Below, piece by piece: positions 20,831 to 31,874 of a stretch of 64,000 nt of DNA. Every line of letters starts with the position of its first letter. The first letter of the stretch is position 1. Below the pieces are notes generated by a model. The model did no database searches. It saw only the letters and a list, made by a program, of their open reading frames with translations, and was not told where the DNA came from. The position numbers and the translations under genes were made by a program. The stretch lies in the NCBI GenBank assembly GCA_037013685.1, contig CM072893.1, positions 17,193,736 through 17,257,735 of the forward strand, given 5' to 3'. Source of the stretch: Acridotheres tristis (taxonomy: Eukaryota > Chordata > Aves > Passeriformes > Sturnidae).

Positions 20831-23800
20831 GCCTGTGGTCACTCCCGCTGCGCGTGGGGTGATGCTGCCCAGGAGCAATCCCACCTCCAGGGAGGAGGGA
20901 AGGCTGCTCGCAAAGCTGGGCTCTTCCAACCTGTCCCTCTCACCTTCCCTGGTGCCTGAGCTCCTGGCTGGGTTAGTGAGAGGTGTGTGAGCACCACCAT
21001 GCTCCTCCCAGTCTCCAGGGCTGTGCCTTCTGAATCCCAGCTCCTTCCTGGGCTAGCACTGGGGTCTAACACTGGGTCTGCTCAGGGGACTTGGGCCAAA
21101 CATGGAGCCATGATGGAAAGATGTATCCATTAAGAACTTTTCTGATGGTTTATCTTTCCCTTCCTGAATATCTTTAGCCTGCCCCTTCTGCAAGCTGAAG
21201 ATCAATAGTTACACGTTGCCTGTTGTTAGGTTTATTGTTCCTCAGGTCAAAAGCACATTCCCATCCCAAAGCAAAGATGCTGGAAGGGAAGGAGAAGGAT
21301 AATTTCTCCATGCTTTTGTTCCTTGGGTGAGCTGAGATTTAAAAAGGACTGTTTAGCCCTCTGTAGAATGCCATGGTGTTCCCATGGTGCTGAGGACTGC
21401 ACCAGCATCCCTGGTGGGGTGGTGAGTACACGTGAAGGAATGAGCTGGGGGTCTCATGGCACCATGCAGGGGACAATGCTGCCCTGTTCACCACTGCCAT
21501 GGGGTACTGGCAAGAGGAAAATGTGAGCAGTCCTTCTCTGCAACCTCAGGCATGGCATATGTGGGGAGCAGGACAGCCTGTGCTGGCCAGTGTGGAGGCC
21601 AGTGGGGACAAGGCAGGGTGAGCAGAGAGCAGCTCTTGCAGCACCACACTGTTGGGAAGGCAGCCTGGGGGAGCTGCCTTCCCCTGGTGTACATTTAGAG
21701 GGAGGGTGTAAATCTAATCTCAGTGCTAGGGTCCATTAGCATTAGAGGGGAGTACTGTCTATGCATTCATTCCCTGCTCTCACCTCTGGATGACAGAGTA
21801 CCCCCCTCCGTTGTCTGCTTTAGCACAGGGAAAAGGCTGCCCATTAATTCTCCAGTGGCGGTGGATAATGCCATCATAAGTCTTAGGTGCCTATGAATTT
21901 TGTGAGCATTTTACAGTAATAAATACCCCACACTTGTGCATATAATTAGTTGTGTATCCCTCGGTTGTTCCATCTGCACTATGATCTATCTGTCCTTTTA
22001 CAGAGGTGGGCCTGGTTCCTCCCCTTGCACTCCTGCTTTAGTGCTGGTGTGCCATGACCTAGCGGCTGGAACTCAGGACCTGGCAGAGCGATTTGTGTAA
22101 AGGGAAGGAGAGATGCCATCCTGGACTCAGGGATTTATTGTGCTTGAAGTGGAAACCTGAACTGAGAAGCTGAATGCAAAGCAACCAATTTGTCCCTACT
22201 AAGTCCCAGTATATCTGTATTGTCAGTGTCACCTCACACCCCCTTCCCATGTATACCAGTTTGTGCAAGCAATGAAAAGACTGTAAAAATGTACATCTAC
22301 AAAAGTATATCTGCTTATTTGTCTTCAGCATCTTGTGCCTTCCCCTTCTTAAGTGAAAATTACTATGGAAAGACTAATAGCCTCACATCTACACATTACA
22401 GGATTTTATCTCCCTTTTTAAAAAACTCCACGAAAGCCTCACACCAGCAGAACTTACTGTGCAAAGGTAAGTAATCACCCTGCTGTCTTAAACCTACTGA
22501 AGCCTGGATTCAACAGGCAAGAAAGTCAGGCTTTGGGGCTCCAAATACTGGGTCAGAAAGACTGTGGCCACATGGCACAAATGCTGATCTGTTGTGAAGC
22601 TGATCTGCTAATGCAGATCCTTTCAGGGAGTGCTGACAGGTTAACTTCTCCTGACAGACTCAATGTGCATTCGGTGTTATTTGTCTGTGACTCTGGCTTT
22701 ATACCTTAAAATATCGCCTGTCATCCCCTTGTAGCTTGCAGAAAGCTGAAATAAAATTGAAGCTGGCACAAAAGCTGTGCAATGTGTGTTCTGGCTAACT
22801 TGGTAAGATGTGATGCTTCAAGGATGCCTGACCTAGGCCAGATCCGTGCATCTGGCTGAACTCAAACTGTGCACATCTGGCTGCACTACCCACAAGAGTG
22901 GGGCTGAGGCAGCTGCGGCCCCATCAGAGGATGCTCATAGTGTTAACTGTAACCATCAGAGGGGCTATTTACATGGCTAAAGTTAATCACAAGCATAAAT
23001 CTCTGTAGGATCAAGGCTGCAGAGGAAACTAAGACACTGAAGAGGCATACGTCAACTGGGGCTGTGGTGCAGAGCTCACTGAGACTTAAACATAACATTT
23101 GAGAAAATGAGTCCATTTGTTTCAGAGGCATCCTGAACACTGGCACATAGTAATTCTGTAATGGATTTATTTAACTAGCCCTATAGCTGAAATATCCTTA
23201 CCAAATATTTCCTATAATAGCACTTAAAGAGGGAGTACAAAGAGAGAAATTTTTAAAAATTATTGCTGAGTTCCAGTTTTGAGGGCTTTCAAAATACCAA
23301 GGTAATTTTTCTCCAAATTTGGCTCAATATTTAACAAATCAAGTGAGATCAGGAAGTAACCTGAGGTCAACATTTTTAACCTGACTTGTTTGTTAAAATG
23401 TCGCAGCTCTGCAACAGCAACAACAACAAGAACAAGTACACATTGCATTCAAAGGTAATTCAAACAATCCCTGGAAACTTTATAATAAAATCACTGACTG
23501 GTAAGCAAGACTGAAACAATGGAAACAAGGAAGAAACCTTTCTGTGGGAGATGGGAAAAGCTCACAGACCTGGGATCTGGAATGAGAAGAAAAGTCAGAT
23601 TTCAACCTTAGCTGTAGTGATTAACTACCTTAACTCTAGTAATTGTTAATGAGTGTTCAGCATGAGCCAGGCCAAATTGGCATTTGTAGAGAAGCAAGAT
23701 GGTCAGGTTGCATCCAAACAGAAGCAGTCCAGAAAAGGTGGAAGTAAACCATGTAGTGTGGAAGCAGCAATCTTCAAAGAATTTCTCATCCTCATGGCAA

Positions 23801-24056
23801 ACCTGCACAGTGGTTGCTGGATCGCTGGTATTAAAGAGAGGTCTTCAGGTATGGTTGGGTGCCAGCTTTGATGAAAAGCAGCTCTTTGCAGCCCCCCTTT
23901 TGTCAGAGCCACCTACACTCTGGGCCTCCAGGACCTGAGAGTGAACATTGTCCCTCAGGTCACTGCAACAATCACTCATGGTGGTTTAGCAGGTAGATGT
24001 TAATCGGGCTGTCCACATCACCCAGTCCTTTGCAGATCACCAGCAAGGGCTCTCTA
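20831..24056. other. Noncoding stretch, nothing firm
   Basis: 20835-21700 is GC-moderate and lacks recognisable repeats. 22402-22466 could be a tiny exon (TTACAG before, AAAG|GTAAGTAA after) but has no coding or homology support. 23400-23440 is a short CAA run. 23560-23690 vaguely recalls MIR but is too diverged to call. Confidence 0.45.
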
Positions 24057-24343
24057 GGCCACTGGTGGCACACAGCCCCGTTTCAGAGGCAACGTGCTAT
24101 AATAATGTATCCCTAACCATGCTTTATACCAATAAGTAGGCTATAACCCTGTCAAGGTGTGCTGGTGACTCTATAAACCATGAGACCTGAATGGTCAATG
24201 GTCGAGTGGTTTAAAGCTGTCACCAGAATACTGAGATAGCCTTATAAGCCTTGTGCTGCATGGCTGGGGATACATTATTCACTATAATATATGGTAAGAA
24301 ATACCTGCACAGGGTCTGAAATGAACTGCTTTAGCCACTAGCC
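24057..24343. mobile_element. Long imperfect palindrome, probable ancient MITE
   Basis: About 200-285 bases form one inverted repeat centred near 24194 with almost no spacer. The strongest arm blocks are 24102-24122 against 24258-24278 (19 of 21 pair) and 24162-24187 against 24201-24226 (CTGGTGAC and TAAACCA shared). GGCTATAA/GGCTAT and TTTCAGA/TTTCAGA pair further out, so the structure may reach 24057 and 24343. No open frame lies within it. A nonautonomous DNA transposon or a Eulor-type ancient vertebrate palindrome would both fit; I do not recognise the family. Confidence 0.65.
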
Positions 24344-24344
24344 A

Positions 24345-24820
24345 GCATGGCTAGTGATCAGGGAAATCTGTCAGCATTTTCATGTGCAATGGAAGGCAAA
24401 AAGAAACAGACACTGGAGGAGAACTCATTTTCTCTGTATAGAAATTAGGTTTGGGGCAGGAGATGGAGGTGAGCAGAACCAAGCATGGCGAAGGCTCTCA
24501 CCTGCACTTTCTGTCACAGGGGAGCACCCAGGGCTGGTGGCCTTCAGAGCTGTGTGGCTCCACATGCCTCCACAGCCCTTCTTCTGTTTCGTGGAGAACC
24601 CAGCAGTAGGAGGGCTGTCAGTTCAGTGCTGCTCAGGGAAATCAAGTGGGAAGCTGGGGGGAGGCCCAGCCTGCAGGCAGGAGTGCTTGGGCAGTGGCCA
24701 GAGATGTTGTGACTAGCACCATGGTCTGGTCATTTTCCAGGAGCCTCTGCTTTCTGTCCTGCCTCAATACAGTACCACAAAATGGCAGCCACACTGATGG
24801 GGAAACAAGAGATGGGTTGC
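24345..24820. other. Noncoding stretch, nothing recognised
   Basis: Ordinary composition, no repeat family and no convincing frame. Confidence 0.5.
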
Positions 24821-24821
24821 C

Positions 24822-24890
24822 CCATCCATTCATCCATCCATCTATCCATCCATCCATCCATCCATCCATCCATCCATCCATCCATCCACC
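24822..24890 (+). repeat. (CATC)n tetranucleotide microsatellite
   Basis: About 17 near-perfect CATC/ATCC units with three early variants (CATT, CTAT). It creates the spurious peptide repeats HPSIHPSI and GWMDGWMD in overlapping frames. Likely polymorphic in length. Confidence 0.95.
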
Positions 24891-25692
24891 AAGCATGTCT
24901 TGACTACCCCCAAGAGGCAGGGGAGGGAGGTATCTGTACATATATGTACATACAGGCAGGTGGTCCCATGTCCAGGACCTGGGGCTCTGGAAGGATATCC
25001 AGCACTTTTACACCTTCATCCCTCCAGGCACAACCAGGCCTGGTGTACATGTATGTGACTGCAGGGGTGAGGTAGGAGAAGGCAGGGGTAGATCTGGGTG
25101 AAATGGGGTGAAGGGATGCCCCAAATCAAATGGCCAGCAAATGAAGAAAGCAATGAGGGCTTTGAAGGGGCTCGGGAGGGGTTTACAGCTAAGCCTCTGT
25201 CACCAACAACCTTAGCAAATAAAAGATTGCCCCATCGTGAGAGCCTCTCCTGCTCCAACTAGAGGAGACAAAATCCCTGCGAGCGTGCCTGTGTGAGTAC
25301 CCTTTGGCAGCAAGGGGTGAGGGGGGAGAAACAAGGAGGGCTTGGGGGATTTCATTAGGAGATGGGAGGGGAGGGAGGAAACCCCTCCTCCTGAACAATA
25401 CATGGAGCTGAAATTGCCTGAAGGGCTTGGCTGGCTTGCTTTATTTATTGCATATGCATATGTACCTACACATACACATATGGTTATATATGTATTTTTC
25501 CCCAGCGGGCTTTATTATTTCTCAGGAAAGGACCCAGGGCGTCCTTTCCCACTGCAGCAGCCTGGAGACAATAGTGCCGCCCGGGAAGCAGGGGAGAGCC
25601 CGGCGATGGATTCCTGGGATCAGTAGCTGGGAGACAGGGCTATGGGCGGAGGAATCCGGGGCTCTGAGCACAGAGCTGGCCGCCCCCCGGCT
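24891..25692. other. Noncoding stretch before the GAGGA array
   Basis: 25440-25500 holds a short alternating purine/pyrimidine run (CATATGCATATG, TACACATACACATATGG). 25540-25690 becomes GC-rich with CpGs. No gene recognised. Confidence 0.5.
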
Positions 25693-25891
25693 GGAGAGGA
25701 GAGGAGAGGAGAGGAGAGGAGAGGAGAGGAGAGGAGAGGAGAGGAGAGGAGAGGAGAGGAGAGGAGAGGAGAGGAGAGGAGAGGAGAGGAGAGGAGAGGA
25801 GAGGAGAGGAGAGGAGAGGAGAGGAGAGGGGGAGGAGAGGGAGGAGAGGAGAGGAGAGGAGAGGAGAGGAGAGGAGAGGAGAGGAGAGGAG
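25693..25891 (+). repeat. (GAGGA)n pentanucleotide satellite-like array
   Basis: About 40 units of a five-base purine repeat, ~200 bases. The first ~136 bases are essentially perfect. An interruption at about 25829-25844 adds extra G's, and a further ~48 bases are perfect again. All purine on one strand, so the array can in principle form triplex (H-DNA). Five bases per unit with no stop codon in any frame makes long artificial open frames on both strands. Confidence 0.97.
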
Positions 25892-26798
25892 CAGACAGGG
25901 ACGGGCTCTGAACGCGGCCGCCCTGGCATCCTTCTGTTCTCCATATGGGAACATTGTCGGTCCCCCTCCCTCTGCGCTGCCTCTCCTCTCCCTACTGTGC
26001 TCACGTCAAATGTTGGTTTCCCTTTTTTATTAAAACCCTCGGAGCGGACAGCAGGGTGACAAGCAGCAGGAATTTGCGAAGGATGGAAGACGAGGAGAAA
26101 CAAGTTTGTGTTTGTTGAGTGTAAGCTGTGCCCATTTGTCCCCTCCCCATGCATGTGCCTGGGACGAGCAGGGCTGGAAGCTGGGGCTCACAAGGCAGCA
26201 GGAGACACAGCGCTAGGGAAGGCTCTTCCCCAGTCACCCCAGCCCCATCCCACTGACCCCATCCCAAACCCACAGCCCTCTGTCACACCCTTGTCCCTGC
26301 TGGGGTGAGGTACTGCTTCCGACCGTCCCCCAGCACAGACCTAAACCCTCCTCAAATAAAGGATTCCCCTGTGACACCCATTTGCCTCATGCCAGTAGGA
26401 GCAGGTCAGTGGGCTCTCAAGACCAGGCAGGGACTCTTCTCCCTCTGTGCAGCTCTGGGCAGGCCCCATAGTTTCTAGGTTCTCAATAGATTTTGAAACC
26501 CAGTTTCTTCTAAAACTTGTACTGAATAAGATCTTACATCAAGCCCATGCTTTTCTGTCCTGATTTCTTTTTTTAGCAAATATTTTTTTTAAAAAGCTAC
26601 CGTGCCCCAGAAAACACTTCTTGTTATCACCCACCCAAAAGTAGTACAAAATACATTAGAAAGTCTCTTCTATAATGTTTTTTTTTTATTTTATGTCAGT
26701 TAAGATAAAACTAATGGTGTCAGGCAATACAAGGAAGGGGAAGATTAAACAAAATCTATCCTCTGCAAAAACAAAGCAATCAATATAACATTATCCTG
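25892..26798. other. Noncoding stretch, nothing recognised
   Basis: 25900-25930 keeps several CpGs (GAACGCGGCCGCCC). The rest is ordinary; 26570-26600 and 26670-26690 are T-rich. No repeat family. Confidence 0.5.
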
Positions 26799-26987
26799 CT
26801 GTAGTGTCTTTCAACTTGCTTTGATTTGTGGATCCCTAGAAAATCTCTCAAGAAGGCTCAGCAACCCCCTAGAAAATTCACAAGCCCTGGAGAACATTGG
26901 TGAAATTGCTTTTTTCACCATCCTTGCAAGGAGTCCATGTTCTACCAGGAAACCACAGACCACAGGTTGAAAAATACCATTCTACAG
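26799..26987. mobile_element. hAT-like inverted-repeat remnant
   Basis: Terminal sequences are inverted copies: left CTGTAGTGTCTTTCAACTTG..TTTGTGGATCCC, right (antisense) CTGTAGAATGGTATTTTTCA..ACCTGTGGTCTGTGG. TTCAACCTGTGG-type ends are typical of old hAT family MITEs. The ~120-base middle includes CCCCCTAGAAAATTCACAAG. No target-site duplication is evident and no transposase is present. Confidence 0.6.
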
Positions 26988-28055
26988 GATACCAGTTCAA
27001 ATGTACTTAAGACTGACTAAATAAGGACCAACTAAATATAATACTATTGTTATTGTACTCTCAGATCCATCTTACTTGGAGAATCCAAGTTTTGCCACCT
27101 CTGAGAAGCTCACACAGGAGCTTCATCACTCTGGTCCCATCTTGCAGGCTTATCTGCTGCTCATAATATCTAGTTCCTCTGTTTACCATATAAGAAAAAT
27201 GGAATTGATTATAGACAGCTGGAAAAATTCTGAATATGTTTTTCTCTTGTAGAAAAAAAGGACTTTGATTTTAAAGGTACTCTGCTCTCACTCTCAACAA
27301 CCATATAAACAAATTAATGATCAAACCCACTATTCATTTTAATTTCCTATTTTTGATGCTGCTTTATGTTGTCTGTTTCATTTTGCATCTCTGGCTGAAA
27401 TTAAACATTTCTGGACAGGGGAACATCAGCTGTTTTTAACTCACCTAGTACAAGAAAAATAGAAAAACAGGAATAAAAATGCCTTGATATTTAGGTTACA
27501 AAATATTTTAGTTCTTTAGGCCATATGCTGATACTGTCAACGTAACACACATGAGACCTTGATAAAATGAAGTTGAGAAGTTTAAACAACAAAAAAACTA
27601 CAAAACTTCTTCAGAATTTCCTTTTCATTAAAAGAAAATGGAAATACAGCAGTAGCTATGCTTGAAACTAGAGCAGAAATATTGCAAAAAATGTCAAAAC
27701 AGAAAAGCTGGGTTTTTTCCAAGTTGTTCTACAGATCTTTAGAGATGCTGCTCCACGAAATAACGAGTGGTTCATTCACCAACCCATCAGCTTGGGAAAT
27801 ATATGCAACACAAATTCATTTGTTTCCAGCTAATTGCACTTTCATTTCCTCCTCCCTTCGTTGCAAGGCTGTGCAGGCTGGGGTTTGAAGCTGTGCTTCT
27901 CAGGCTGTGTTTCATGCACCACCCCCAGTACCCAATCCCCACCACAGTGGTACCCAGCCCAGCCAGGAGGCACGGCTGCCTTCTCTGCTTGTGACGTTCT
28001 GGGAAAAAAATGTTTGGAACCCACAGTTTTAGAGCAGGAAGGGACTGACAATCAG
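26988..28055. other. Noncoding stretch, mostly AT-rich
   Basis: Unique-looking. 28025-28055 (TTTTAGAGCAGGAAGGGACT) may be a stub of an antisense CR1-type tail like the one at 17236, but it is too short to call. No coding frame. Confidence 0.45.
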
Positions 28056-28059
28056 TCCT

Positions 28060-28255
28060 CTTATGTTTTATTTCTGGCTCCTGTCATTGGCACTCTGTAC
28101 AGCTGTAGTCAAACAAATGAACTTCTCTACATCTTAGTTACCCTTTCTGTAAAATGAAGGTAATAATATTTATCCAGCTGGGATGCTGCAAGGAGTAATT
28201 AATGTGTACAAATCACTGTGAGTTCCTCTAACAAAGTGCAAATTGCATTAGTCCC
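28060..28255 (+). repeat. MIR-like CORE-SINE
   Basis: Plus-strand MIR with most of its body: TTTCTGGCTCCTGTCATTGG, AACTTCTCTACATCTTAGTT, CTTTCTGTAAAATGAAGGTA, ATAATATTTATCC, and the 3' part GCTGCAAGGAGTAATTAATG with TGTACAAATCACTGTGAG. One of the fuller copies in the window. Internal promoter boxes are eroded. Confidence 0.82.
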
Positions 28256-28479
28256 CACAGAAACTGGTAATAGGTTTGTGTCTTCCTTCGCTGAAAGTCT
28301 GACCTCAATCCCCTGGGGTAATCTTGAGGAAAAACTCTTCCTACTATTTCTATTATAGCAGCTCATAGGATTCTTCCAATGCCAGAAGCCCCATCGTGCT
28401 CAGGGCTGCACGTTCATAGAGTAACATACACCCCACACTCTGAGACATGGTGTGGGAACTGGGGAAAGCTGGGAGAAGG

Positions 28480-28610
28480 GAGGGATTAACCCTATTTCAA
28501 AGGTAAACAAACAAGTCACAGAGAGGAAGCCTTGGATAATAAGTACCAATACAAGTCTTTTTGGAAGATTTACCTCACGCTGCCTTCCTGACTCAAGCTA
28601 AGTTTTCACT
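28480..28610 (-). repeat. Probable MIR fragment
   Basis: TTAACCCTATTTCAAAGGTA followed by CAAGTCACAGAGAGGAAGCC resembles antisense MIR (CCCATTTTACAGATGAGGAA, CTGAGGCACAGAGAGG). A later CTTCCTGACTCAAGC may be the antisense head. Weakly supported. Confidence 0.45.
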
Positions 28611-28614
28611 TTGT

Positions 28615-29655
28615 TTTGCTGGACATCAGTCTTTCTCATTCTGGTGAGTGACAGACCAGACAGATGGCAATGGATGGAGCTCACTTCTTAGGGGTGCTCA
28701 GAGACAGCAGTGTGAGGCCAAGTCAAGGCTCACAGATGGAGCACATTAGGTGGCCTTGGGTAGGATAGGTGGCCACCAGTCCAGTTCTTCATCTCATGGT
28801 CTTTTGGAGACCTGGGTAGATTTGATGTTCTAATTTCTTAACACTTTCAGGCATCCTTCTGCTATGGGAAAAGAGAGAGCGAGAGAATCCAAGAAAGAAA
28901 GACTGGTTAAACTGGTTTTGTAAATCTTTGTGTGTAAATATATAAGGAAATGTGGATCTCCAACAGCTCTCTCAAGTGCATTGCTACTGAACCCCTTCTA
29001 ATGCCAGTACCCAGATGGGTCAGCAGACTTTTTCATTGAAGATACCACTGCTGTTACTTCCCCTGCTCACTGAAAGGTCCACAGGCATTTGTTGTATGGA
29101 AGTCCAATCAGCAAGGGGAGCCCCTAATTCCCAGAGGTTACACTGGTTTTAGCACTAGGAGGCAAGATAAGGAGGTATAGCCCATGTCATCTCACCACCA
29201 ATGGCACGATGAAGGATAAAACTTGGCATGATCAAACAGCTGAGGACATAAGTATAGCATTAAAGGCTCTGGTGATGCAAATAATTCCCATTTCATGGAA
29301 TTTAGAGGGCAGTGTTGCTGTGCACCAGTAGAAGACTTCACCTTCTAGTGAAGCCATTAAGCCATAGACTCCTTTAATGGCCAAGCAAACACATGCTGGA
29401 AAGAAGCCACCAAGAGAAAGGGCACCTTCACTTGGGAGATCCTTCCAGAGCAGCCAGCAGAAGCTGAGAAGGACTTCCCTTCTCCCCTTCCATCACCTAC
29501 CTGCTAAGTGCCCACACTGCACAGCTCTCCTCTGGCTGGAGAACTGGGAACCACACCATTCATAGGCAGTATCCAAAGCTGCCTTTTTGAACATTGCATG
29601 TGCAAGGATGGGAGGAGGAGGGGAGGGAGTGGGGGAAGAGGAGAGGTACAGACAC
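28615..29655. other. Noncoding stretch, nothing recognised
   Basis: Ordinary composition with no repeat family identified. 29605-29645 is a short G/A-rich run. Confidence 0.5.
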
Positions 29656-29659
29656 AGCA

Positions 29660-30130
29660 CTCCTTGGCAGTGATTTATAGACTGGGTCAGGCACAAATTG
29701 ACTCGTATGCAAGAAATGTAAATGGAATCGAGACTTTTGATGGAGAAGCTCATTTTCAGACTTAAACGCTTTAGATTAAACACACTCACACACAAATGCT
29801 GGCGGGGAGGGTGTTTTATATAATTTACATTACAAATCAATTCATTATCCACAGAGGCAGGTTGCACTGATTTTCAAGGATCGGAGATTTGATGAAGAGG
29901 ATTCATTTCAAGAAATAAACCTTTTAAATTAACCGCAAGATGAGGGAAATTTCTTTATTTAAAAAATGCGCCAGCCCCTTCTTTGTTTCTTTTATTATTA
30001 TTAATATTATTTTCCATCTGGCTCTGGGTCATTAAGGAGGGTCCAGAAGTCGCAGATTGCCTTTCTGAGGGAGGAGAGCTGAGAACTTCGAATGTCACAC
30101 ATTTTGTCTAGCTCCAAACCTTTCATTTAC
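29660..30130. promoter_or_regulatory. Candidate conserved noncoding element (long)
   Basis: Roughly 450 bases of AT-rich, unique-looking sequence with isolated CpGs: CAAATTGACTCGTATGCAAG, TGGAATCGAGACTTTTGATG, CTTAAACGCTTTAGATTAAA, TTACAAATCAATTCATTATC, AAATTAACCGCAAGATG. It includes a short (TTA)n run at 29993-30008. One of the best enhancer-like islands here; conservation not tested. Confidence 0.42.
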
Positions 30131-30134
30131 TGCA

Positions 30135-31392
30135 ACACAATTTCTTACCTGTGGTTGGCTCTACACATCATTGTGTGCTATGTGCCAGGACTGATTTAGC
30201 AGGGAATGTCCTCTCCACCTTGAACTTGAGAGGAGAAAAATCCCTTGGGAGTGGATGTGGGAGAATCATGAAAAACAGACTTTCAGCAGCCTCAGAAGAG
30301 AAATGCCCCTTAATCTCTGGGTGAAGTTCCCTAAAGCTTTAGCAGGGTGTGGGGTTCTGGAAAACCCAGCTATAACAAAGGCAGATGGCTTTGTAAGGGA
30401 AAACTTGAGAAATAGGAGTAAAGAAATGAAACAAAATGAAACTCCAGAACCAAGTCCTCGCATCCCATCCTGCCCTAGTAGTGTGCAGATCACACTGGGC
30501 AGCAGCCACACTGGAGGCAAAGCAGGAGTGAGAAGGATGTGTAACACATTGCCCTGTTCTTCCTTGTCAAGGCTGCAGTGTACCACCTGTGACAAAGGCT
30601 TTTTCTCACATCCTAAACCACCAAATTTGTTCCCCTCTAGTCATTCCTGGCTACAGCTCTCTCATAACTCCCAACAACTGCTCCTATAACCTGGTTGCAA
30701 ACACAGCCTCCCAGCTCCCCATCATTCTGCCTGGAAAAGAGAGGCAAAGCAAGAGTGCTGGATGGAACACAAACACGGCCTGCTTTCCTGAGAATTTTTT
30801 AAAGATACTTTCATGCCCAAGTGGTTGGGCATCTTTCCTAGTTGAACAGGAGTCAATCCTCTAGAAAGACAACTGCTCACCTGACTGTAGACAAGCACCT
30901 CAGTTGTGTGTGCTGGACCTGGGCTAGAGGTTTGTAACCTCTGATGGCTGGGAATGGGCAGCTTTTGGGTCCTGGAGGGACCTGAATCCCTCAGGGTTCC
31001 AGCAAGCCTTCCAAGACCCCAGTCTGCGGCTTCCTGAAGCCATTCTCATCATGGGAGGACCCTGTGGGAGTGCATGGCTGGCACAGCAGTATCCCAGAAG
31101 GGGAAGAGCAGTGTCTGCCCCACCTGAGAGTCCCAGTGCAGGGCTGGGGGAAGGCAGCAGTACCTGGAGGGGAGCCAAAACACCAGGGTTAACAACCCTG
31201 ATCTTGGGAAAAAAAAGGCACGGGATCTTTAATGACCACAAATGGCTAAGACTTTTGCTTTATATCTCTTCCAAAAAGCAATTATGCACATTTTAGCTGG
31301 GGAGCTTTTATTCTCATGCAGATGGGGTAGACAGCACAGTGTCTTCTCCCAAGCACATCCGGACCTGGTCAGTACAAGTGCACAGAACAACA
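30135..31392. other. Noncoding stretch, nothing recognised
   Basis: Ordinary composition; a plus frame of 144 codons at 30255-30689 has no domain. No repeat family recognised. Confidence 0.5.
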
Positions 31393-31394
31393 TG

Positions 31395-31530
31395 AGACAT
31401 GTTTGACCTTCACAACTTTCCTTTACAGACCAGCAAGCTAAAACCCTGAAGGAATTTTCCTGAGTGAGTTTGTCCAAAGCAACATTCACCACCTCATTCA
31501 ATATTTGCCTGCAAAAAAAATGCCAATTAT
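31395..31530 (-). repeat. Possible MIR fragment
   Basis: ACAACTTTCCTTTACAGACC and GAGTGAGTTTGTCCAAAGCA sit in the order expected for antisense MIR (CATTTTACAGAT.., AGTGACTTGCCCAAGGTCA). The middle is strongly diverged, hence the low score. Confidence 0.42.
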
Positions 31531-31589
31531 TAAGAGACAGTCCTGGCTGGGCATCAATAGGCAGCCAGGTGTGAGAAGTTGAAGAGAAA

Positions 31590-31870
31590 TACATCTCATT
31601 AATGTGGAATTGTTTTTAGGTTAATAATCTTGCGTTAATTTTCCTTTAAAATATTGTCTTTGACCGTTAAACGCTCGCACTGTTATAAAAAGAACGTAAT
31701 AAATGATCTTGAAGCAAATTCTCCTGCCAAATGTCATAATTTATTTGCATAATTAGCTCTTAATTTTAATTCAATATGCAAATCCACGCTTCCTTTAAAT
31801 TGCAGCAGCCTGTTTCCCAGCCCTGGCTGCCATGAATTTATTGTGAGGCGGCTGTTTGAAAAGGCAGCTT
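31590..31870. promoter_or_regulatory. Candidate enhancer with inverted octamer pair
   Basis: AT-rich, unique-looking island. ATTTGCATAATTA at 31743-31755 and ATGCAAAT at 31776-31783 are POU octamers facing opposite ways. Also TAATCTTGCGTTAATTTTCC, TTGACCGTTAAACGCTCGCA and GAACGTAATAAATGATCTTG with CpGs kept, and TTTATTGTGAGGCGGCTG at the right. The 12-mer ATTTGCATAATT is shared with the 11.6 kb island. Enhancer reading is inference. Confidence 0.45.
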
Positions 31871-31874
31871 CACT

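Noticed and set aside
23560..23690. Text faintly like a plus-strand MIR (ACCTGGGATCTGGA, TTTCAACCTTAGCTGT)
   Set aside because: Too few matched blocks; could not be separated from chance by eye.
24822..24890. Tetranucleotide array as a CRISPR array or coding repeat
   Set aside because: Four-base units without spacers; a plain microsatellite in eukaryotic DNA.
25427..26154. Two 210-codon open frames, one on each strand, with repeating ERRGEERRGE or LLSSPLLSSP peptides
   Set aside because: They exist only because the five-base GAGGA repeat has no stop in any frame. Flanking parts look random and no domain or splice context supports a gene.
28025..28058. TTTTAGAGCAGGAAGGGACTG as an antisense CR1 tail
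   Set aside because: Only ~30 bases resemble it and the remainder is replaced by the MIR copy, so it is mentioned but not called.
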